From positions 15,480,919-15,544,918 of the forward strand of contig CM030832.1 of NCBI GenBank assembly GCA_018105865.1: a DNA stretch of 64,000 bases, read 5' to 3'. Shown piece by piece: positions 1-11,931 of this stretch. The translations under genes were made by a program, and so were the position numbers. The notes beneath the pieces are model-generated. The model was not told where the DNA came from, made no database searches, and saw nothing but the letters and a program-made list of their open reading frames with translations. Each line of letters opens with the position of its first letter. Positions within the stretch are counted from its first letter, which is position 1. The DNA comes from Metaphire vulgaris (taxonomy: Eukaryota > Annelida > Clitellata > Crassiclitellata > Megascolecidae).

Positions 1-104
1 CTTCATGGTTGAATACTTTTTCTTTGCTGTAGGGTCAAACATCCACTCCAAGGTGCTTTGGATGCGTTATGCAGAAGGGTAAGGGCATTATGCAGAAGGG
101 TAAG

Positions 105-178
105 GACGGCTTAGAAAAGCAGGTGATTCAAGGAACTTTTGAGGGCCACAGAAAAAGAGGAACACCCACTTTTTTGCC
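105..178 (+). mobile_element. LINE ORF2 C-terminal scrap
   Basis: One frame reads GLEKQVIQGTFEGHRKRGTP, which resembles the basic Arg/Gly/Pro-rich tail of non-LTR retrotransposon ORF2 proteins (pattern LE..xxG..EGxRxRGxPxT). Nothing else of the element is readable on either side. This is inferred from one short pattern only. Confidence 0.3.
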
Positions 179-735
179 AATCCACAGTTGTATGACACAT
201 TTCATCATAAAGGACAGCAACTGGCAAAATTAGCAGCAGGCATAGGTACCGGTAGTTAGAAGCAGACAATCTGTGATGTGGCTAGCCTTGAATCAAGGAA
301 TGTCAAAGACTAGACCTAGAATTGTGATAATTTCCCCAGTGGATTGCAATTCTAACTGACCATCGACTTATGTGAAGTGCATTGCTAAACCGGCACCATA
401 GACGTTTTTTGGTTGGTTACTGTCTAGGATATTTTGTTAGCTGTCTAGGATATTTAGTAGTTGTCATTATAAGGCCTGCTGACACTATGTTCAAGAATTT
501 TTGCGAAAAAATATCACTTAGAAGTCGGTCAAATAAGATTAAATTTTTTATTTTACTAATTTTTTAAAATGTTTTTTGATATATTAAGAAACTGAGCCCT
601 TTCTAATTCATATTTACAATTATACAATTAGGACTTGAGTATCCATTTTGTTAAATGAGTACACATAGTTATATTGGGTTACTGTCAGTTATGGGATATG
701 TGGTGTCTTATGATGTGTCTTATTGCTGGTTTCAG

Positions 736-1020
736 ATGAGCAGTAAAACAGAACCAAAGTCACTTGACAATCAGCTTAGAAGTAGACCTCCGCACCACAA
801 TCAGACTCGTCAGTCCCTTTGCTCAAACCTCACAACGGTAATATCTCCAACCAGCTGCGCTGGCAGCAACTCCGCTGTGGAGACTAGGACAATTGTTGTC
901 GCTTCTAATGCTTGTAACTCTATCGAGGATCTAGACTTGCGTCGTTGTACTTCAGCAAGTAGCACGTTTTCTTTTGTCCAACAGCGTGCTAATCATGTGG
1001 TTCGTATTTCTAGTCTGTGA
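736..1020 (+). CDS. probable last coding exon of an unidentified gene
   Basis: A pyrimidine-rich acceptor (ggtttcag) ends at 735. It is followed by 94 codons and a TGA stop, in a stretch clearly richer in G+C than its AT-rich surroundings. The peptide begins MSSKTEPKSLDNQ and ends VVRISSL. It is hydrophilic, rich in Ser, Thr, Asn and Arg, with no membrane segment, so it looks like a disordered C-terminal tail. The frame is also open upstream to 655, so a start at the ATG right after the acceptor is possible but not needed. No upstream exons can be recognised within 735 bases of the window edge. I do not recognise the family. Downstream sequence to about 2350 looks like 3' untranslated sequence. 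Confidence 0.4.
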   Translation: MSSKTEPKSLDNQLRSRPPHHNQTRQSLCSNLTTVISPTSCAGSNSAVETRTIVVASNACNSIEDLDLRRCTSASSTFSFVQQRANHVVRISSL

Positions 1021-2350
1021 CTAGGATGGTGGAATCTGTGGTTAGCAGATGTAATTTTGTATGCCTGAGTATCTACAGAGATGCTCCAATGACGGGTGAT
1101 ACATCATTTGTATGCTTTTTGCCAAGAAAACTGTTTTCTATGGCTTCATACAGCAAACAGTGAAATGTACTACTGAGGTGTTATTATCTTGGTTGCTTGT
1201 AGATGTATGACTGTTTCTTCTTTTTTTGGACAAGTGAATAGTTACTAATGCAGAATTCACTTGATTGTATGTAGATTGTTTTAGCCAAAATATTGAAACC
1301 TGTATAAATGTTTCTTGAGCGATTTTGTAAGTGTCTTGTAAAGAGATTGTTTGTTTTTGTCTCATGCTATGTTATTTTGAATTGAATTTTGCTCTGTGAA
1401 GCTATAGTGTGGTCAGTTTTATATCATATTACAGTTGTAGTTTATTATTATTTTTACATGTTTTGTTCTGCTTTTGTGCTGAAACTTAAGGATGCATTTA
1501 GTTTCTGAAATTTTTGCTGCACAATCAATTTCTATTTTTAATTTGTTATTCATCTGAACTTGGATGGATCAATCTGTTTTTTGCATTGAAGGCCAAACAG
1601 AAGAGATTTTGTCAGATATGCTCATGAAATATTCAAGTTTATTTGTATATTATAATAACTCCAGTTGTATTTTGCATAAATCTCAGACTTGTGATGAGTT
1701 GCTCAAGGTCATTGCTGGCTTCTTGTATATAGTTTATACTTTCTAGAATTTTTAGACAGATGGTTGACGTGTAAGGGATCCATGGTCATTTGAACTTGTT
1801 ATTAAAAGACAAGGCAACTGTTAAATTTCAAACATCATTGTTCGGACTGCATTTATTCTCTTAATTAGTTAATAGTAGCTTTTTCCAAAGTTCAGACTGC
1901 TTTTAGAAATAATTTCAACATGTCCAATGGCTAGTTAAGTTAATCTGTAACTTATATTCTTTAATAGTTGTACTACTGAGCGCTCATTAATAAGCTGGTG
2001 CATTGCGCCAAGCTTTCGGGCAACGCTATAGAAATTTCGTCCTTACTTACTGTCTGATTCCATACGTAGCTTGCGAACATTATTTTAAAGTTTTACTTGA
2101 TGCCTACACATGGACAAGCATTGTCAGGGCATAAATGATGATGATGATGATGACTTTATGTCACGTGGTTAAGCAGTTTTTGCTTATATTCTCAACCTAT
2201 TCTCTGTCGACTTTGACGTGGCTCATAGTGTATTGACTCTTCTATTTTCACTTACACTCAGTCTTAATATTTTGCCTTCAGCAAATCATTGCTTCTACAT
2301 GTGGTTGTAAAATATCAAGAGTTGTGCTTTGTGCAGTAGCAGAGCAATCT
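1021..2350. other. AT-rich stretch, possible 3' UTR, no gene seen
   Basis: Low-GC sequence with short spurious ORFs and a small ATG-repeat run near 2138-2152. It follows a probable terminal exon and may hold its 3' untranslated region. It is not present in the duplicated copy B. Confidence 0.4.
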
Positions 2351-3125
2351 GTTGTTTGTGACAAGAGACATTGTTGAACTGAGGATACTTTCACATGAAT
2401 GAACATACAGTAACTGACCTGACTATATAAAATTTTGTATAGTCATAGATAGTGGTCTAGGATGTATGGGATGAATCAGATAACATTTTATTTTGGTGCT
2501 TTTCGACATTTTCTTAGCTGCTAAACCATAGAGACAAGAGCAAATTAGTAAACAAGGAATTTTCTATTTGCATGGGGTTATGCAATTGTAATCTACTGCT
2601 TGTTGAGGCTGATCCCTAAAATGGTTTTGATAATTATTTTAGGTTTTAGCTCTCCAAACCCTTACTGGAGGTCAAATTTGAGGTGGTGTAGTCCAATTTC
2701 CCACTGGATTTTTGGAAAATTCAACACTAGCTCAGGCTGACTAAATCTCCTAAACCGTTGTCTCATCTTTAGTGACCAGCAACTACTGTACATATGCACA
2801 AGCCATGTTGGTACAATCATACAATTGCATTAATAGCCAAAGATGTGACAAAGCATTTACACAGTGCCTCTTCTGGACTAGCACTCAGAGGCACTCTCCC
2901 ACTACAATTATTTTCGAGCATTTCAGGAAGAGTGTCATGAAGTTTTTGGTTTCAGGCATATGCTAGCATCAAGCACATTCCAGATTATTTGACCAACCGA
3001 TACATAGCCTCTTGTTGTTGAAGCACTGACGTGCGTGCCTGTGGAACATGAAGTAAACCTTGAGAGGTAGGGCACAGACAGAGGATCAATCTGTGATAGC
3101 GCTGAGTGGGTGGAGTAGCTATATA

Positions 3126-3535
3126 ATTTGGCTGTGAGTTTGAAGCGAATATGCAGTCACACCTGTGATCACATATTTAAGAAGTTTGTAATGAGATGCA
3201 CTCGGCGGTTTTTTCCGCATGTAAGATTTCTGCACAAATATGCAGCAATTTAATTCATATTTTTCGCTATTTTCGTCACATTTATAGCACTTTTTGCTAT
3301 TTTCCTAATGTAGGTATAGATTTACAGGAGTTATAGCCTGTCTGGATGACCTTTTTTCTCGTCAGCTCTTTTTCACTGATAAAACATCACCACAACTTCC
3401 ACAAATATGCAGCACATAAATGGAAAATTTAGGGGCCTAAATGGAGAATTTCTGCATGCCCTGCATATTTAGAACCTCTGAATCTTGCATAGGCCTAGTT
3501 CCTAAAAAAATCGCCGTATCAAACTCACAGCCCTA
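3126..3535. mobile_element. hAT-like MITE, copy A
   Basis: Flanked by a perfect 8-bp direct repeat GCTATATA (3118-3125 and 3536-3543). Ends share the inverted repeat GGCTGTGAGTTTGA / TCAAACTCACAGCC, and the right end finishes in the typical CCCTA. No coding capacity. The 8-bp target duplication points to the hAT superfamily. Confidence 0.7.
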
Positions 3536-4942
3536 GCTATATACATATATATATATATATATTTATTTATTTTATTTATTTGGTGTTTCCTGTAAATTGT
3601 CAGAAGTTACTTGAACTACTTCATACTGCAGTTTCTAAATTTCTGATTTTCGTCATCTGGTTATGCAGCATACATTTTGAGAAGTACTGGTGTATGGCAT
3701 ATTTTATATAAGATCAGCGCCATGTCATATGTACAATGTTGATACGTATGCAGATTTGATGGCAGATATCGCTCAAGTAATTTTTACAGTCTGCAGATTT
3801 TCAGACTATGGCGTGACTGCTCTCGTTTTGGGGTAATTTGTTGAATGAACCCGGTTTGTTGAGGAATTTTTTGATAAATTTCAAAGTGATATTTTGTCAT
3901 GTTTGGCAACTAACAAACATTGTAACAATTTTGCTCTTCATATTCTGCAATTGTTTTTTTTTACATAGGACATGCTATTTGATGTTAACCGAAGTTTCTA
4001 GCTCTTGTACTGTCTAGAATGATTTTCAATGTTTGCTTACTTATCAGCAATTTCATCTTTTAAAATTGTAGATTTTTATCAGAATTTGCCACCGAACGGT
4101 CCTGAATACAGTGCCAATTATCTCTGGCTCATACAGTATAGCGTGATCAGTGTAAAACTTTGATTTATCTCCGACGACACTAGCGTGAAACATGATTCGT
4201 CTAAGCGGGTTAACGTCAGTGACTGAGAGAGTTGGTTAATAATAATGGAGATATTCTCGGGCATCGCGTGTTATCAATACGACCTGTGTAGCGCCTACGG
4301 CTGTTGCCCGTTGCTTTAATTATCAAAACGCTGTAGAAAGAGAACATTGCTTTATTTACCTTCCAGCTATTAAATCAGCTGACAGACACTGTTGTGGCGA
4401 GTAAATGGTAGCTGGATATATAGGAACCACATGACTTTGGACTTTGATTTTAAAGTTTATCTTTCGCAAAATTTGTCCTAGCTGCCTATGATCGAGGTAG
4501 CCTCTGGTAACTAATCGGTAGTGAATCTGAAGCCAATTGCATTCCGTCTTCTTCCCGTAATGAACGAATTTACCTTTCTCCTCCAATTAGGCACATTCGT
4601 TCAGTGGAAATCGATGTCACAGAGTATTAATGCGCAACTTTTGTTATCATTTTTCCTGAAATACAGACCTCGCCTAGTTACGTGATCAATCAGTGGCGTA
4701 GCCAGGATTTCCCGAAGGGGGTTATGGCTCCCATGATTTCCAGAATTCCAAAGTCGAAAAATTCTGACAAGCAAAAAACGATATGATTCCCAGCTTCGAA
4801 ATTCTGACAAGCAAAAAAGGCGATTCGAAATCCTGACAAGAAAAAACCAAGATCGTCAACTATTATTGTGCGCTAGATTAAGTGAATTATACAGGTATCA
4901 GAATAATAATACACAATAACAAATTTCTTGGTCGGACAACTA

Positions 4943-5321
4943 GGGGTCGTCCATAAATTACGTAACGCGATTTTGGCACATTTTTACCCCTACGCAACGC
5001 GACGTAACAAAACGTCAGAACCCCTAAAATATGATATAACAACGGACCGACCCCCCTCCCATTTTCGTCTTCCGAAAAGTCTTGACAAGCAAAAAATGTC
5101 ATCCTTATATTTTTTCTCTCGAAAAACCCTGACAAGCAATAAAGGTCATCCTTGTATTTTTTTCCTCTCCAAAATCCCTGACAAGCAAAAAAGGTCAAAG
5201 GTCATCACTTTAAAAAATGTTTGCGTTACGTCACATTTACGCACCCCACCCCCACGTCGTCACACTTCGTAACAAATGGCCGGACTCCCCTAACCGCGTT
5301 ACGTAATTTATGGACGACCCC
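4943..5321. mobile_element. MITE with GGGGTCGTCCATAAATTACG ends and TA target site
   Basis: Left end GGGGTCGTCCATAAATTACG and right end CGTAATTTATGGACGACCCC form a long inverted repeat. Each side is flanked by TA, so a TA-target DNA transposon superfamily is likely. The interior has three GACAAGCAAxAAA motifs spaced about 46 bases apart (near 5083, 5129 and 5177). A relative lies at 5435-5800. Confidence 0.75.
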
Positions 5322-5338
5322 TAGAGGTGAAGTCAGGG

Positions 5339-6168
5339 TAGGGTTGCCAGATGCATGGGTAGCCAAAGGAGGACAGAGCCAGACGAAAAGGAGGACAGAG
5401 GAGGACATTGTATACATGAAACCAGCTGTGCAGTGGTCGTCCATAAATTACGTAACGCGGTTGGAGGGGAGTCCAACCATTTGTTACGAAGTGTGACGAC
5501 GGGGGGGGGGTCCGGAAATGTTACGTAACGCAAAAAAATTTAAGTGACCGTTTTTGGCTTGTCAGAGATTTTGAAGAGGAAAAAACAAGGATGACCTCTT
5601 TTTTTGCTTGTCAGGGTTTATCGAGAGGAAAAAATACAAGGATATGAACTTTTTTGCTTGTCAAGACTTTTTGGAGGACGAAAATGGGGGGTCAGCCCGT
5701 TGTTACGTAATATTTGAGGGGTCTGACGTTTTGTTACGTCGTGTTACGTAGGGGGGTCAAAAAAGTGCCAAAATCGCGTTACGTAATTTATGTACGGCCC
5801 AAGGTCATCGAGTTGTATGGCTGATGATGACTAGCCGTTTACTGTTTACAGTCTCTGCGTTTGCTACTGGAAATGAAATTAACATTTTGACCAATGACCA
5901 TAGACTATTGCATAGACACTAGAGATAGAATGACGAGAGTCGAGTATTTTGGGACTTTGGACAATCGATATTGATATTATTATAACGCTATTTTAATATC
6001 GATGTATAAACGTATGAAATTCGTCAATACCGCGAGAACGAAAATTGATAGCATACAAAAGCTCAAAAAGGAGGACATTTTACAATTTTTAGCTTTGCCG
6101 GGAGGACGGAGGACACGGACCTAAAAAGGAGGACATGTCCTCCTTTTGGAGGACTTCTGGCAACCCTA
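5339..6168. mobile_element. level-3 nested hAT-like element
   Basis: TIRs TAGGGTTGCCAGA and TCTGGCAACCCTA. Perfect 8-bp target duplication AGTCAGGG (5331-5338 and 6169-6176), which overlaps the first bases of the level-2 element and proves the order of insertion. Subterminal arrays of AGGAGGACA occur at both ends. It is itself interrupted by the MITE at 5435-5800. Confidence 0.85.
5435..5800. mobile_element. level-4 nested MITE
   Basis: Inverted ends GGTCGTCCATAAATTACG and CGTAATTTATGTACGGCC, the same family as 4943-5321 but in opposite internal orientation: its GACAAGC motifs read on the minus strand (near 5556, 5600 and 5655). The target duplication is not clear. Confidence 0.7.
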
Positions 6169-6405
6169 AGTCAGGGCCATATTAAGACGGAGGCTGATGG
6201 GACTGAAGCTCCAGGCCCACCATGAAAAATAGGTCCACCGTTTTAAAAATTGCCTTAACCGTTTTTTAACGTTTTCGCAGTTTATCGCCGGTTCTTTTGC
6301 CGTTTTTCACTCTTTCACCGTTTTAGCGTCTCTTTATTCACGATAAGTCAAAGCAGGAAGTAAAGACGTGACGTCACTCACACGCACACACATTGCACGA
6401 TCGGC

Positions 6406-6605
6406 CATGGGCGTCCGCAGAAATTTTTCCAAGGGGGTGCACGACAGGATCTTGTGACAAATGAAATGAAAACATTTTCCAGGAGATGCAAATCAGGGTC
6501 TTGTGACAAAAGAAACAAGTAAATTTACGTTTTTAATGACTTCACAATTTTTCTAGGGGGTAGGCCTACAATTGCACGCCCTTGCACCCCCTCCGGACGC
6601 CCATG
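6406..6605. mobile_element. 200-bp hAT-like MITE inside the level-2 element
   Basis: TIRs CATGGGCGTCCGCAG and CCGGACGCCCATG with a perfect 8-bp target duplication CGATCGGC (6398-6405 and 6606-6613). A second member of the family lies at 23869-24071. Confidence 0.85.
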
Positions 6606-7648
6606 CGATCGGCTGAAATTCCAGAATGTTTTCTGTCGAACACCAGACCACTGATCAGACAACAGTTACAGTGGACCAGTGGTGTGTGTAAAGATATTTG
6701 AAACGTTTGTTTATGGGAATGGAGGAATGGATACTTTTCAAAGATTTTGACTTTTATCACAACGTTGAATGAATTATTTATTAGCCGAAAAGAAAACATT
6801 GTATGATTTATCGCGTAACTGTTCAAATTTATTCCAACCCCAAATTTATTCCTAACCCAACTAAGATTTTTATCGTGTAACTGTTCAAATTTATTCCAAC
6901 CTCAAATTTATTCCAAACCCAACTAAGATTCTTAAATTTCACAAGTAAAAGTAAATAGCAGTGTTTTTATAATAGGCTAATTTAACAATTTCTATGCGGG
7001 GCAGTAACGTTCTAATTAGTAACCAATTATAAATAATTATGTAAATAAATACGACAAAGACCTATATGGAGCTAAAATTTGCTAACTGTAACGTTTCGAA
7101 AACAAGTTATAAGCCCCTATATTAATTAACAAAAGCCTGTATAAAAGTGGGCCGCCGTTTCTAAGTTCCCCGAGCAAAATAGCTAAAATTTTAGCTAAAA
7201 TCGTTAAAATTTTGAAATTGATAAAATAAAATTTTAATTAAAACATTTTTTATTTTAATTATCATTAACATTTTAGAGGTATAAAATAAAATTTTAACTT
7301 TAAACTAAAATTTTAAAATAAAATTGATACATGTTTTAAAATTTAAAAATGGATAAATTGGCTTAAAACTGCTAAAATTGCTAAAATGCTAAACACTGTA
7401 AACAGTGCTTTAAAAATTGCTAAAAAGTTGCAAAAATAGGCCTCCTAAATACTTGCTAAAATAGACCCCCTTAAAGTTAAAAATGGGGCCTTAAAATAGG
7501 CTCCTTAAAATAGGCCCTTTAAAATAGGCCCCTTAAAATTGCTAAAATAGGCCCCCTTAAAGTATGCAGCCCCAGGCCCACTCGGACCTTGATCCGACCC
7601 TGGGTGGAGTTTAACCCATATCCCCCTGGCTATGCCACTGTGATCAAT

Positions 7649-8297
7649 ATAATAATTATTATAGCGTTCTATTAACTATGAAGCGTATAATGAATGTGGT
7701 TAATAATAGAACGACGACGTCATCAACAGCAGACGTCAACAGAGCAGACGGCCTCGGCGCCATCTTATTTATTCAACCAGAGTGGCCGCATGATATTAAG
7801 CGGTTCGGATGGTCACAAGATCTAATTGACCGTGGCTGGCTCCGATAAAAACCGAAATGCCATCCGACTTCTCTCGATCACAGCTGTAAACATGGAACAA
7901 CAAAATATCTGCTGAGCGATGCTGACGACTTGTTTGGGTACTATTCGACTCGTCGAAAGAGAAAGGGGCGTCATCTCGTCAAGGCCTGTGCGACGCAGTT
8001 AGGCCCTACCTGTTGTTAGGCATCCGGATATATGCATGCCTGAGAATGGGCGACATCTAAGCCATAGTCTAAGCGAGCCATCTTCTACCGGTCAAATGCT
8101 AAACATGGAAAAAGGTTTCTAATTGGATTCCAACACTACAGAATGAATAGCAATACAACTTTCATAGAAAACGTCTGAAACGAATTATTCCTGGAATCGT
8201 GCACCGAGGCGTTTACTCCTGATACGATATTTATGTACTATTTTTTAAATTAAAAAATAAACTTAAGAATAGGCCTAGAGAAAAGGACTTCGCAGCG
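7649..8297. promoter_or_regulatory. upstream region of the 165-residue gene
   Basis: About 650 bases between the nested transposon and the start codon, almost identical in both copies (counterpart 14770-15411). It is richer in G+C around 7720-8100 than the surrounding DNA, and probably holds the promoter and 5' UTR. No specific element can be assigned. Confidence 0.4.
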
Positions 8298-8795
8298 ATG
8301 TTTGGCGCTCACTACAAGCGTGTGGGGGATAAACCGCCGGAGCCTATGGATCCTCCTCCGAAAGACAAGCGTCTGGGGGTCATCCATGAGTTCCCGTACG
8401 AGAAAAACCCGACGTTTGTCGACTACTACCGCCTGGAGCCGAAGCGAATTCTCCAACTGGGTCTCGAACCGCGCTTTGCCAGAACCTGGGACGTTCGGCG
8501 CAACATCCCGCTTCCCGTCAAGGAGCCGACGTTTCAGACGCTGTGCAGTCATCTTCCAGCGATCCCGATGGAGTGGGTCAACTTCTACGACGCTCGCAAC
8601 AAGGTGATCATCGGGAACTCGTTGGCACCTTTCGCATCGATGCAGAAGAGGGTGTGCGGATGGGGTTACGACGACGAAGGCGACTACAGGAGAAAGAGGT
8701 CGGCCCTCGAACCCGTCGACGTTCAGCGCTACAGACCGAAGCCGGAGTTCTTCGTCTATCGTAATACGCACTTCCCTAAAAATTATCATAACTAG
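8298..8795 (+). CDS. conserved single-exon 165-residue protein, copy A
   Basis: An intact ATG-to-TAG frame of 165 codons, G+C-rich against its surroundings. The protein starts MFGAHYKRVGDKPPEP and ends in HFPKNYHN. It is basic and rich in Pro, Arg, Tyr and Phe, with no signal peptide or membrane segment. Copies A and B differ at only four positions in the frame: three synonymous third-base changes and one His/Arg change in the CSHLPAIP segment. There are no indels, although the flanks differ by many. That pattern indicates selection on the protein. I do not recognise the family. The short Pro/Arg/Tyr-rich build resembles small ciliary microtubule-associated proteins, but this is only an impression. 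The long frame on the opposite strand is a shadow. Confidence 0.8.
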   Translation: MFGAHYKRVGDKPPEPMDPPPKDKRLGVIHEFPYEKNPTFVDYYRLEPKRILQLGLEPRFARTWDVRRNIPLPVKEPTFQTLCSHLPAIPMEWVNFYDARNKVIIGNSLAPFASMQKRVCGWGYDDEGDYRRKRSALEPVDVQRYRPKPEFFVYRNTHFPKNYHN

Positions 8796-9103
8796 GCCTA
8801 CGGATTTTTAACAAACGGAACTATAAAACACGAATCGAAAAACTTACAGCGAACTCTGTTTTATATTGCAATAGAACACAGTACAAGAACCGAACGCTCT
8901 GATGGCATTGTAGACTGGCCATCGGGATGTCTCACGCAATCCTAGCTGCGACAACGTTCAACTTAGAATAATTTAAGCGCTATATTAGACTAGATGCTTT
9001 ATAAGATTTGCATAAGTCCAGTGGTGTAAATGAGGAAACAAGACAAAGTATTTCATTTTCGGTATTCTCAATTCTCAAGCTATATGCTGTCTCTATCGAA
9101 CTG

Positions 9104-9165
<62 letters not shown>

Positions 9166-9500
9166 TCAGGCCCTATCTGTATATGTCTGCATGTCCGTCT
9201 TTTGTCTCTGCTCCTGTATCTGTCTGACTGCTCCTCTCTCTTTGTGTACTACCATCGGACAGTCGAATTTAGTGACGTTCATGGATGTTCTGCTGTCCCA
9301 GTGGCCTACTGGGCTAGAAAATTGGTCTGTGTTAATGAGCTGGGGAGGTTGAGGACTGAAATTCAATGAATGACATAAACTGCATGTACCCGATATGCCG
9401 GCAACTTCAACACTGCTGCATTGCATATTTGCATTCGAGATAAATACAATTAATGTTGGCCAGTTGCCGATTTCGTTTAGGCCTAATATGTAGGCCTATC
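8796..9500. other. 3' flank of the 165-residue gene
   Basis: Contains a (TA)n run at about 9106-9163 that is much longer than in copy B, where it is a short TA run followed by (TC)n. From about 9335 the sequence matches 18740 onward instead of 16416. No gene is seen. Confidence 0.6.
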
Positions 9501-9600
9501 NNNNNNNNNNNNNNNNNNNNNNNNNNNNNNNNNNNNNNNNNNNNNNNNNNNNNNNNNNNNNNNNNNNNNNNNNNNNNNNNNNNNNNNNNNNNNNNNNNNN
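9501..9600. other. assembly gap of exactly 100 N
   Basis: One hundred consecutive N. Exactly 100 is the usual placeholder for a scaffold join of unknown size. Confidence 0.98.
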
Positions 9601-10374
9601 CTGTTGTTTGTGACAAGAGACATTGTTGAACTGGATACTTTCATAGACTGCATCATACAGTAACTGACCTGACTATATAAAAATTTGTATAGTCATAGAT
9701 AGTGGTCTAGGATGTATGGGATGAATCAGATAACATTTATTTTGGTGCTTTTAGAGCATTTTCTTGGCTGCTAAACCATAGAGACAAAGAGCAAATTAGT
9801 AAACAAAATTTTCTATTTGCATTAGGGTTATGCAATTGTAATCTACTGCTTGTTGAGGCTGATCCCTAAAATGGTTTTGATAATTATTTTAGGTTTTAGT
9901 TCTCCAAACCCTTACTGGAGGTCAAATTTGGTGGTGTAGTCCAATTTCCCACTGGATTTTGGAAAATTCAACACTAGCTCAGGCTGACTAAATCTCTAAA
10001 ATTCGTTGTCTCATCTTTAGTGACCAGCAACTACTGTACATATGCACAAGCCATATTGGTACAATCATTTACAATTGCATTAATAGCCAAAAGATGTGAC
10101 AAAGCATTTACACAGTGCCTCTTCTGGACTAGCACTCAGAGGCACTCTCCCACTACGATTATTTTGAGCATTTCAGGAAGAGTGTCATGAAGTTTTTGGT
10201 TTCAGGCATGCTAGCATCAAGCACATTCAGATTATTTGACCAACCGATACATAGCCTCTTGTTGTTGGAAGCACTGACGCGTGCGTGCCTGTGGAACATG
10301 GAAGTAAACCTTGAGAGGTAGGGCACAGACAGAGGATCAATCTGTGATAGCTGAGTGGGTGGAGTAGCTATATA

Positions 10375-10775
10375 ATTTGGCTGTGAGTTTAGCGAATATG
10401 CAGTCACCTGTGATCACATATTTAAGAAGTTTGTAATGAGATGCACTGGCGGTTTTTTCATGTAAGATTTCTGCACAAATATGCAGCAATTTAATTCATA
10501 TTTTTATTTTTCGTCACATGTATAGCACTTTTTGCTATTTTCTAATGTAGGTATAGATTTACAGGAGTTATAGCCTTTCTGGATGACCTTTTTTTCTCGT
10601 CAGCTCTTTTTCACTGATAAAACATCACCACAACAACTTCCACAAATATGCAGCACATAAATGGAAAATTTAGGAGCCTAAATGGAGAATTTCTGCATGC
10701 CCTGCATATTTAGAACCTCTGAATCTTGCATAGGCCTAGTTCCTAAAAAAATCGCGCATCAAACTCACAGCCCTA
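10375..10775. mobile_element. hAT-like MITE, copy B
   Basis: Counterpart of 3126-3535, with the same GCTATATA target repeats and GGCTGTGAGTTTGA-type ends. Confidence 0.7.
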
Positions 10776-11931
10776 GCTATATATACATATATATATATAT
10801 TTATTTATTTATTTATTTATTTGGTGTTTCCTGTAAATTGTCAGAAGTTACTTGAACTACTTCATACTGCAGTTTCTAAATTTCTGATTTTTCGTCATCT
10901 GGTTATGCAGCATACATTTTGAGAAGTACTGGTGTATGGCATATTTTATATAAGATCAGCGCCATGTCATATGTACTATGTTGATCGTATGCAGATTTGA
11001 TGGCTGATATCGCTCAAGTAATTTTACAGTCTGCAGATTTTCAGACTATGGCATGACTGCTCTCGTTTTAGGGTAATTTGTTGAATGAAACCCGGTTTGT
11101 TGAGAATTTTTTGATAAATTTCAAAGTGATATTTTGTCATGTTTGGCAACTAACAAACATTGTAACAATTTTGCTCTTCATATTCTGCAATTGTTTTTTT
11201 ACATAGGACATGCTATTTGATGTTAACCGAAGTTTCTAGCTCTTGTACTGTCTAGAATGATTTTCAATGTTTGCTTACTTATCAGCAATTTCATCTTTTA
11301 AAATTGCAGATTTTTATCAGAATTTGCCACCGAACGGTCCTGAATACAGTGCCAATTATCTCTGGCTCATACAGTATGAAGCGTGATCAGTGTAAAACTT
11401 TGATTTATCTCCGACGACACTAGCGTGAAACATGATTCGTCTAAGCGGGTTAACGTCAGTGACTGAGAGGAGTTGGTTAATAATAATGGAGATATTCTCG
11501 GGCATCGCGTGTTATCAATACGACCTGTGTAGCGCCTACGGCTGTTGCCCGTTGCTTTAATTATCAAAACGCTGTAGAAAGAGAACATTGCTTTATTTAC
11601 CTTCCAGCTATTAAATCAGCTGACAGACACTGTTGTGGCGAGTAAATGGTAGCTGGATATATAGGAACCACATGACTTTGGACTTTGATTTTAAAGTTTA
11701 TCTTTCGCAAAATTTGTCCTAGCTGCCTATGATCGAGGTAGCCTCTGGTAACTAATCGGTAGTGAATCTGAAGCCAATTGCATTCCGTCTTCTTCCCGTA
11801 ATGAACGAATTTACCTTTCTCCTCCAATTAGGCACATTCGTTCAGTGGAAATCGATGTCACAGAGTATTAATGCGCAACTATTGTTATCATTTTTCCTGA
11901 AATACAGACCTCGCCTAGTTACGTGGTCAAT

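Larger units (their letters stand above)
5334..7602. mobile_element. level-2 nested hAT-like element
   Basis: Begins with the five bases CAGGG at 5334, is interrupted by the level-3 element, and resumes at 6172-6176 with CAGGGCCATATTAAG. The right end reads CTTGATCCGACCCTG. Near-perfect 8-bp target repeats GGTGAAGT (5326-5333) and GGTGGAGT (7603-7610) bracket it. The right half (7150-7560) is AT-rich with tandem CTAAAATAGGCCCC-type units and no reading frame. Confidence 0.7.
4691..7640. mobile_element. level-1 nested hAT-like element, copy A
   Basis: Terminal inverted repeats CAGTGGCGTAGCCAGG at 4691 and CCTGGCTATGCCACTG ending at 7640, flanked on both sides by TGATCAAT (4683-4690, 7641-7648). 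The 2.95 kb interior encodes no transposase and is largely made of other elements, described separately: 4943-5321, 5334-7602, 5339-6168, 5435-5800 and 6406-6605. The left arm carries three copies of the GACAAGCAAAAAA motif (4766-4840). Confidence 0.85.
2351..9500 (+). repeat. copy A of a 7 kb duplicated locus
   Basis: From ctgttgtttgtgacaag (2351) onward the sequence is matched by 9601 onward, offset 7250 at the left end and 7114 at the coding gene. Copy A ends at the 100-N gap and copy B starts at it. This is the geometry expected when the ends of two contigs from different haplotypes overlap but were not merged. From about 9335 copy A matches 18740 onward, so copy B carries 2.3 kb extra. 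A true tandem duplication is the alternative. Confidence 0.9.

Noticed and set aside
8250..8789. 179-codon frame on the minus strand over the 165-residue gene (and its copy at 15370-15903)
   Set aside because: The substitution pattern between copies is synonymous in the plus-strand frame, so the minus frame is a by-product of G+C-rich codons.
9407..9616. Frame running through the N gap
   Set aside because: It consists mainly of unknown bases.
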